DNA of 64,000 nucleotides from the NCBI GenBank assembly GCA_963793245.1, contig CAWBZG010000002.1:62001-126000 (forward strand). Direction: 5' to 3'. Position 1 is the first letter of the stretch. Each line of letters begins with the position of its first letter. This DNA is from CAXBBB01 sp963793245. Lineage in GTDB: Bacteria; Bacteroidota; Rhodothermia; Rhodothermales; BA12. Positions 56,860 through 64,000 of this stretch are shown piece after piece. The notes below the pieces were generated by a model, which did no database searches, was not told the origin of the DNA, and saw only the letters and a list, made by a program, of their open reading frames with translations. A program made the translations under genes and the position numbers.

Positions 56860-58689
56860 ATGCGCATCTCGCTGTTCGTCCTTCTACTACTCACCGCCTC
56901 CCCCGCACACGCACAGTGGATGCCGTCGATCGTGCAGGAGGGACCGACGGGGCAACTGGAGTACGTTTCGGACGCCGAGGGCAACCGCATCCCAGACTTC
57001 TCGCACGCCGGATACCGAGGAGGCGTCGATCTGCCCCGAGTCGCCGTAGTGGACACCCTAGGTCCAGGCGGCGGCGATGACACGTCGCGCATCCAGACAG
57101 CGCTGGATCGAGTGAGCACGCGTGCCGCCACTTCCAACGGTATACGGAGCACTCTTTTCCTCCGTCGTGGCACCTACCGTATCGACGGCACGCTCCGTGT
57201 CGTGTCATCGGGCGTCGTACTGCGTGGGGCGGGGGCGGGCGAAACGATCCTGGTTCGACCGCAGGGCAGTCGGGAGCCGGTCCTCGTGGTAGGCGATCCA
57301 GACGCTCCGTTTGCGAACCAGCAGGGCAATGTGCGCACAGACGTCGTGACGCCGGTCGTTCCGTTCGGTGAGCGGACGTTTCGCGTCGCCGATGCGTCGG
57401 CGTTTCGCGTTGGCGACGAGGTGGTCGTGCGTCATCCGTCCACCGAAGACTGGCTCCAGTCAGTCGACTTCGGCGCCACCGATACGGATGATCCGTGGGC
57501 GCCAGGGGAAATCGACCTCTACTCTATCCGCTACGTGACCGCGCTTTCTGGAACGTCGATGACGCTCGACGCTCCGGTCTTCTCCCGGCTCGATCGGTCG
57601 CTGAGCCAGTCGTATGTCTATCAGCGCGATCGGTCTCACTTGGTGCGCGAGGTGGGAGTGGAAGACCTGCAGATCCGCATCGAAACGCTCGGCGAGCGGC
57701 CACCCGAAGCCTGCGACGGCAGCTATGCCGGTCCCTACGAGGATCATGCGCAAGACGCGATCCGGCTCGTCGGTGTGGAGGATGGCTGGGTCAAGGGCGT
57801 CACGGTGCGTCACTTCGCTCAGGCGGGCATAGCGGTCGTACGCTCCACCCGAGTCACGGTCGCCGAGAGTCAGGCGCTCGAGCCGCACTCGTGTGTTACC
57901 GGGGAGCGGCGCTATAACTTCGAGGTGAATCAGTCGCAACTCGTCCTATTTCGCGACAACCTCGCCACGCACGCACGCCACGCCTTCGTGGGCAACGGCG
58001 CCTCGCGCGATAACGGGATCGTTTTCCTTCGATCTCGCTCCGAAGACGCGCTCTCGACGAGCGAATCGCACCGCCGTTGGGGACAAGCCTTTCTGTGGGA
58101 CGGGTTGGTCGAGCGGGGATCGAACGGTCCAGCACGGTTGTCGCTGCATAACCGGGGCAGTTTCGGCTCGGGGCACGGATGGACGTGCTCGGGATGTGTG
58201 GCGTGGAACACCGATCTCGGTGGGGCCAAACTCGTGCTCCAAAAGCCTCCCACGTCGCAGAACTACGCTATCGGAACGCACGGCGGTACGGTCACCAACG
58301 AGGGACCGTTTGTGCATCCTATCGGCTTCGAGGAGGGAACAGGCCGGACCGACCTGGCGGTGGTCTCGCTGTACGAGCGGCAGCTTCGCGACCGAACAGG
58401 CAGAACTACGTCCAGTCAGGTGAGCAGCGAGCCAGGAGCGCTGCGACTACGCGCCTTTCCCCAGCCTGCACGCGGCTCGATGCAGGTCCGCGTCGAAGGC
58501 CATGCTGGAGCCGTTCGACTCGACGTGTTCGACATGCTGGGGCGACACCTGCTCGCTCTAGGTCAGACGGCGCTTCCGGCCTCTTCTCTCTCCGTCAACA
58601 CGTCTGCGCTTTCGCCTGGCGTCTACGTCCTGCGCGTCGAAACCGAGACCGGGCAGCTGGCGACGGCGGTCGTCATGGTGGCTCGCTAA
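56860..58689 (+). CDS. Pectate-lyase-superfamily beta-helix protein with T9SS sorting domain
   Basis: This 609-residue protein has a signal peptide (ISLFVLLLLTASPAHAQ). A pectate-lyase-superfamily N-terminal strap (DTLGPGGGDDTSRIQTALDRV, TLFLRRGTYRIDGTL, GVVLRGAGAGETIL) leads into a right-handed beta-helix region to ~500. The C-terminal ~80 residues are a type A T9SS sorting domain (FPQPARG, VFDMLGRHLL, GVYVLRVETETGQ, ending MVAR), like that of the first gene. It should be exported to the surface or released, and may bind or cleave a polysaccharide. No catalytic residue set is secure. Confidence 0.85.
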   Translation: MRISLFVLLLLTASPAHAQWMPSIVQEGPTGQLEYVSDAEGNRIPDFSHAGYRGGVDLPRVAVVDTLGPGGGDDTSRIQTALDRVSTRAATSNGIRSTLFLRRGTYRIDGTLRVVSSGVVLRGAGAGETILVRPQGSREPVLVVGDPDAPFANQQGNVRTDVVTPVVPFGERTFRVADASAFRVGDEVVVRHPSTEDWLQSVDFGATDTDDPWAPGEIDLYSIRYVTALSGTSMTLDAPVFSRLDRSLSQSYVYQRDRSHLVREVGVEDLQIRIETLGERPPEACDGSYAGPYEDHAQDAIRLVGVEDGWVKGVTVRHFAQAGIAVVRSTRVTVAESQALEPHSCVTGERRYNFEVNQSQLVLFRDNLATHARHAFVGNGASRDNGIVFLRSRSEDALSTSESHRRWGQAFLWDGLVERGSNGPARLSLHNRGSFGSGHGWTCSGCVAWNTDLGGAKLVLQKPPTSQNYAIGTHGGTVTNEGPFVHPIGFEEGTGRTDLAVVSLYERQLRDRTGRTTSSQVSSEPGALRLRAFPQPARGSMQVRVEGHAGAVRLDVFDMLGRHLLALGQTALPASSLSVNTSALSPGVYVLRVETETGQLATAVVMVAR

Positions 58690-58721
58690 ACGGGCTACTC
58701 GGGGAGAAGCGGCGCTGGCTT

Positions 58722-60431
<1,710 letters not shown>

Positions 60432-60561
60432 GGTCGCGCGGAGGCGAGGAGAGGAATTATCGTCGTTATCGACAGCGAGTATCGGCACATAAGCTATCGC
60501 CATATTTCGGTTTGGGCGTGCGCGCGTTCGTAAGATGAGGATCGCATCCACTCTCGACGCC

Positions 60562-62991
60562 ATGACTCGCCTGCTCGCCCTGTTCCTGTTCTGCGCCGCT
60601 TCCGTTTCGGCACAGACCGATCCGCTGACCTACCAGACGCCGCCGCCCGAACTGGCCGCTCTGGTCGACGCGCCGCGCACGCCGTCGGTCTCGCTCAGTC
60701 CTGATCGGCAGATGATGGCGTTTTTCGCTCAGTCCGGCGTGCCCGACATCTCCTCGCTCGCTCAGCCCGAACTAGGACTGGGAGGCATCCGCGTCAACCC
60801 GTCGACCAACGGTCCCAGCCGTGCGAGCGGGTCGGTCGGCCTGGCTTTCCGCGCGACCGAAGCGACCGGCGACCCCGTCGACGTTACGGGCCTGCCCGCC
60901 AATCCGGAGATCCGCAACGCACGCTGGAGTCCCGACGGATCGCACGTCGCGTTCACGCTCGACTTCGCTGACCGGGTCGAGTTGTGGGTGGCGAACGTCG
61001 CCAGTGGCGAGGCGCGTCCGTGGCTCGACGTGGCGGTCAACGATGCCGCGCCTGGATCGCCGTTTGACTGGACGCCCGATAGCCGGAGCGTCGTCGCTCG
61101 CACCATCCCGCGCGGACGCAATCCGATGCCGACGCAGGCGACCATTCCGACCGGCCCCGTCATCCGAGAAGCTAGCGGTGAAGCGGCCGCAGCGCGCACC
61201 TACCAGGACCTGCTGCAAAACCCGCACGACGAAGCCCTCTTCGACCACTTCATGACCAGCCAACTCGTCGTCGCGAGTCTGAACGGCGACGTTATGACGT
61301 TCGCTACGCCTGCCGTCGTCACCGAGGCGTCGCCCTCGCCGGACGGACGCTACTTGCTCGTCGAGACGCTCGACCGTCCCTATTCCTACCTCGTCCCCGC
61401 CTCGCGTTTCCCGACGACGACGCGCATCCACGACTTGTCGACAGGAGCCGTAGTCCACACCGTCGCCGAGTTGCCGCTGGCCGAGAGCATCCCTATCGCA
61501 TTCGGCTCGACGCGGACCGGCCCACGCAGCATCCGCTGGCGCGCCGACGCGGACGCGACGCTCTTCTGGGCCGAAGCACAAGACGGTGGCGACGCCGGAA
61601 CGCCCGCTGATGTCCGCGACCGCCTGTTCTTGCAGTCTGCTCCGTTTACATCCGCTCCGACCGCGTGGACCGATCTGGCCCTTCGGTTCAGCGGCCTGAC
61701 GTGGGGCGACGGTCAGACGGCGCTCGCTTATGAATACGAGTGGTCGACGCGGCTCCAGCGCACCTACCGCGTGCGCCCCGACGCACCTCAGACGGCTCCC
61801 GAGTTGCTGTTCGAGCGCTCGTCGGAAGACCGCTACACCGATCCCGGCAGCCCAATGACCGAGGCCAACGCGCGTGGCTTCTCGACGCTTCTGCTCGACG
61901 ACAACGCCATCTTCCTGAGCGGACAGGGCGCTTCGGACGAAGGCAACCGCCCGTTCGTCCGCCGGATGGATCTCCAAAGCAAGGAGACGACCGAACTGTT
62001 TCGGTCGCAAGCGCCGTACTACGAGTCGCCCGTCGCCTTCCTCGAGGTCGGCGAGCGCCTGCTGACGCGTAGGGAAACCGTCGTCGACCCGCCCAACTAC
62101 TTCGCCCGCGACCTGTCGTCCGGCGATATGACGGCAGTCACCGACTTCCCGCACCCGTATCCCAACCTGCGCGACATCCAGAAGGAGACCATCGAGTACA
62201 CGCGCGCCGACGGCGTCCCCCTCACCGCGACGCTCTACCTGCCCGCCGGCTACGACAAAGATCGAGACGGTCCGCTGCCGACGTTCGTGTGGGCCTATCC
62301 GCAAGAGTTCAAGAGCGCGTCGGCTGCCGGTCAGCGTAGCGACAGCCCATACCAGTTCACCTACGTCAGCTACTGGGGCGCCGTCCCGTTGGTGACGCGC
62401 GGCTACGCTGTCCTCGACGACGCAGCGTTCCCCATCATCGGCGAAGGCGACGACCAGCCCAACGACACCTTCGTCGAGCAACTCGTGATCAACGCCCAGG
62501 CGGTCATCGACGAAGGCGTACGCAGAGGCGTCGTCGACCGCGAGCGTGTCGCCGTCGGGGGGCACAGCTATGGCGCGTTCATGACTGCCAACCTGCTCGC
62601 CCATTCGGATCTGTTTCGCACCGGCATCGCCAGGAGCGGCGCCTACAACCGTACGCTGACGCCGTTTGGCTTCCAGCGTGAGGAACGCACGTACTGGCAA
62701 GATCCGGCGCTCTACAACCGGATGAGTCCGTTCATGAACGCCGAGAAGATCAACGAGCCGCTGTTGATGATCCACGGACAGGCCGACAACAACCCCGGCA
62801 CGTTCACGCTCCAGTCCGAACGCCTCTACGGTGCGCTCAAAGGTCTAGGCACCGAAGTGCGCTTGGTCCTGCTGCCCGCCGAGAGCCACGGCTACCGCGC
62901 GCGCCAATCGCTACTCCACATGCTCTGGGAGCAAGACCGCTGGTTGGGTCTACACCTCAAAGGCGTCGCGCTCGAAACGTCGGAGCGGTAA
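60562..62991 (+). CDS. Secreted S9-family (prolyl-oligopeptidase-like) peptidase
   Basis: This 809-residue protein has a signal peptide (TRLLALFLFCAASVSAQ; ATG 60562, with an in-frame ATG at 60535 as alternative). A beta-propeller (~40-530, including ARWSPDGSHVAFTLDF) precedes an alpha/beta hydrolase domain (~570-809). The catalytic triad is visible: Ser in VAVGGHSYGAFMTANLL, Asp in LMIHGQADNNPGT and His in AESHGYRARQS. It is an exported serine peptidase acting on peptides, with glutamyl- or prolyl-type specificity undetermined. It is divergent from the hybrid kinase. Confidence 0.9.
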   Translation: MTRLLALFLFCAASVSAQTDPLTYQTPPPELAALVDAPRTPSVSLSPDRQMMAFFAQSGVPDISSLAQPELGLGGIRVNPSTNGPSRASGSVGLAFRATEATGDPVDVTGLPANPEIRNARWSPDGSHVAFTLDFADRVELWVANVASGEARPWLDVAVNDAAPGSPFDWTPDSRSVVARTIPRGRNPMPTQATIPTGPVIREASGEAAAARTYQDLLQNPHDEALFDHFMTSQLVVASLNGDVMTFATPAVVTEASPSPDGRYLLVETLDRPYSYLVPASRFPTTTRIHDLSTGAVVHTVAELPLAESIPIAFGSTRTGPRSIRWRADADATLFWAEAQDGGDAGTPADVRDRLFLQSAPFTSAPTAWTDLALRFSGLTWGDGQTALAYEYEWSTRLQRTYRVRPDAPQTAPELLFERSSEDRYTDPGSPMTEANARGFSTLLLDDNAIFLSGQGASDEGNRPFVRRMDLQSKETTELFRSQAPYYESPVAFLEVGERLLTRRETVVDPPNYFARDLSSGDMTAVTDFPHPYPNLRDIQKETIEYTRADGVPLTATLYLPAGYDKDRDGPLPTFVWAYPQEFKSASAAGQRSDSPYQFTYVSYWGAVPLVTRGYAVLDDAAFPIIGEGDDQPNDTFVEQLVINAQAVIDEGVRRGVVDRERVAVGGHSYGAFMTANLLAHSDLFRTGIARSGAYNRTLTPFGFQREERTYWQDPALYNRMSPFMNAEKINEPLLMIHGQADNNPGTFTLQSERLYGALKGLGTEVRLVLLPAESHGYRARQSLLHMLWEQDRWLGLHLKGVALETSER

Positions 62992-63068
62992 CCCAGCGCC
63001 CTACACCCTACACTGTGTCCGTCGTTCCTGCGCCAGCCCTACGGTCTGTACGCAAGCCTGACGGGTTG

Positions 63069-63225
63069 CTCAATTGTCGTTTTGAACGTCGTCCCGGCCC
63101 CCGAGCCGGGATCCAGGAGTCTATCGTAAGCGCCCGGATGCGTCAAGCGGAAGAGCAAAATCAACGTCCTGGGTTCGCTGCGCGCTCCCTTCGGGTCCCG
63201 GATCAAGTCCTGGACGACGATTGAG
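63069..63225. repeat. MITE-like intergenic element with terminal inverted repeats
   Basis: CTCAATTGTCGT (63069-63080) and ACGACGATTGAG (63214-63225) are inverted copies matching at 11 of 12 positions. Inside them CGTCGTCC (63087-63094) pairs perfectly with GGACGACG (63212-63219). The interior contains GCCGGGATCCAGGAG and GTCCCGGATCAAGTCCTGG, words of the kind found in dispersed short bacterial repeats. No open frame is likely to be coding. It lies between the S9 peptidase and the DUF3098 gene. Confidence 0.65.
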
Positions 63226-63231
63226 CGCCGA

Positions 63232-63561
63232 TTAGCCCTCGACTTCCACGACGATCACTTCTTCCTCTTCTGGCTTCGCTCGCCACATGATCGCGTAGAT
63301 CACTTCCATGTAGCCGCCCAGAATCAGCAGCGGGGCGACGTAGAGCGACAAGAAGCCGTCGACCTGGTTGTCGACGCGCATCACGATGTAACCGACGACG
63401 ACGAGGGCCAGTCCGATCAGCAGCAGCACATAGTTGTGGCGCTCGAAGACGAGCGTGGCAGAAGCGGCGGAGCGGCGCTGGCTCCCCGAGCGGACACGCG
63501 TCCGGCTCGATGAGTCGGGAGCCGACGAGCGGCGAGAAGACGAAGGTTTGCGAGAAGGCAT
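63232..63561 (-). CDS. DUF3098 family small membrane protein
   Basis: This 109-residue protein has an N-terminal Ser/Arg-rich basic stretch (~1-35) followed by two membrane helices (YVLLLIGLALVVVGYIVM and SLYVAPLLILGGYMEVIYAIM), with the DUF3098 pattern of Bacteroidetes. It ends in an acidic EEEEVIVVEVEG. ATG 63561 is used. Its role is unknown. The stop is 7 bases from the MITE-like element. Confidence 0.8.
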   Translation of the reverse strand: MPSRKPSSSRRSSAPDSSSRTRVRSGSQRRSAASATLVFERHNYVLLLIGLALVVVGYIVMRVDNQVDGFLSLYVAPLLILGGYMEVIYAIMWRAKPEEEEVIVVEVEG

Positions 63562-63691
63562 AATCGATGGCTGTAACGACTGCGAAACACGCCTGGTAAA
63601 ACGCGCTGTTCCGTGCGAATCGCACACGCGGGGTGCGTCTCAGCGCGCCTTGGTCGGTTACACTGCCCGTCCCCTTTCCGTACCCGACCGA

Positions 63692-64000
63692 ATGCGCCGT
63701 CTGCTCACGTTTCTCCCGCTTCTCTTTCTTCCGCTGGCCCTCCTGTTTCCCACGGCGGCTCCGTCCGCTCCGCAGCAAGCCGCCTCCGATACAACGACGG
63801 CCGCTACTCCGCCACCGTCAGCAGACACAGAGCGCATCGCTGCCGCAATCGATGGCGTCTTGAACGAATCCGTCGGCGAGGAGGCGTTTTGGGGCGTCTA
63901 CGTGGCGGACGCGCGGACGGGCGAGGAACTCTACACGCGTAACGCGGGGCTGATGATGCTCCCGGCGTCGAACCAGAAGATCCTGACGACGGCGATGGCG
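63692..64000 (+). CDS. dacB: D-alanyl-D-alanine carboxypeptidase/endopeptidase (PBP4, S13 family), 3' truncated by window
   Basis: The first 103 residues are visible: a signal peptide (RLLTFLPLLFLPLALLF), a Ser/Thr/Pro/Ala-rich linker and the start of the S13 domain (AAIDGVLNESVGEEAFWGVYVADARTG) ending with the catalytic SxxK (MMLPASNQKILTTA, Ser-Asn-Gln-Lys). S13 enzymes cut D-Ala-D-Ala or cross-bridges in peptidoglycan in the periplasm. The start at ATG 63692 is divergent from DUF3098. The remainder lies outside the window. Confidence 0.9.
   Translation, partial: MRRLLTFLPLLFLPLALLFPTAAPSAPQQAASDTTTAATPPPSADTERIAAAIDGVLNESVGEEAFWGVYVADARTGEELYTRNAGLMMLPASNQKILTTAMA

Noticed and set aside
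60772..62775. A 667-residue open frame antisense to the S9 peptidase
   Set aside because: Composition shadow of the real gene; no motif, no start context.

Overview
This window is high-GC chromosomal DNA from what looks like a Rhodothermota-type bacterium (the Salinibacter/Rhodothermus/Rubricoccus side of the Bacteroidetes). The evidence is two large secreted proteins ending in the family's type IX secretion sorting domain (2-3799 and 56860-58689), many short-signal lipoproteins, a DUF3098 protein, a fused CrtYc/d-type lycopene cyclase, a K+-type membrane pyrophosphatase and weak Shine-Dalgarno signals. The assignment is inference from gene content. No rRNA, CRISPR array, integrase or transposase was found; there is one tRNA (Gln, TTG).

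Layout. 0-3.8 kb: 3' part of a giant DUF11-repeat surface protein. 3.9-7.0 kb: a frameshifted Uma2 nuclease-like gene, then a sensorless histidine kinase and an NtrC-type sigma-54 activator. 7.1-10.5 kb: a lower-GC DxD glycosyltransferase, a phytase-esterase-like lipoprotein and a PIG-L deacetylase with a disordered tail. 10.8-18.7 kb: a propeller histidine kinase, GNAT, Fur, an ectonucleotide pyrophosphatase-like lipoprotein, lycopene cyclase and Cu/Zn superoxide dismutase. 18.9-23.9 kb (minus strand): riboflavin synthase, an orphan MalG-type permease, flhA and flhB. 24.3-30.7 kb: a hybrid-like PAS kinase, then an accessory run (AraC regulator, SDR, NTF2-like, DoxX, LtrA, K+ channel) in which five consecutive genes carry single-base frameshifts. 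30.8-38.6 kb: the housekeeping block tRNA-Gln, prs, rplY, pth, hppA and mutS2. 38.7-48.2 kb: tandem CIA30 proteins, a NamZ/DUF1343 lipoprotein, a DUF4139 protein, truA, msrA, DoxX, an LLM flavoenzyme and tandem carboxypeptidase-regulatory-domain proteins. 48.3-64 kb: a GreA/GreB-family factor, a PAP2 phosphatase, a five-PAS kinase, acyl-CoA dehydrogenase, GNAT, a decayed DUF433/DUF5615 toxin-antitoxin remnant, DUF5996, a T9SS pectate-lyase-fold protein, a hybrid kinase, an S9 peptidase, DUF3098 and the start of a PBP4-type carboxypeptidase.

Functional themes. The window is rich in signal transduction: five histidine kinases, only one with an adjacent response regulator. It is also rich in exported proteins (surface adhesin-like, lipoproteins, peptidase, cell-wall hydrolases). 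I did not find a convincing wholly new multi-gene system. The most informative oddities are the clustered indels (26.9-28.9 kb and 36.4-37.2 kb), the toxin-antitoxin fossil at 55.5 kb, several short palindromic or MITE-like intergenic repeats, two tandem gene duplications and the orphan sugar-ABC permease beside flhA.

The frequent single-base indels in otherwise intact genes suggest consensus errors in the assembly, so 'pseudogene' calls here should be read as 'reading frame interrupted in this sequence'.
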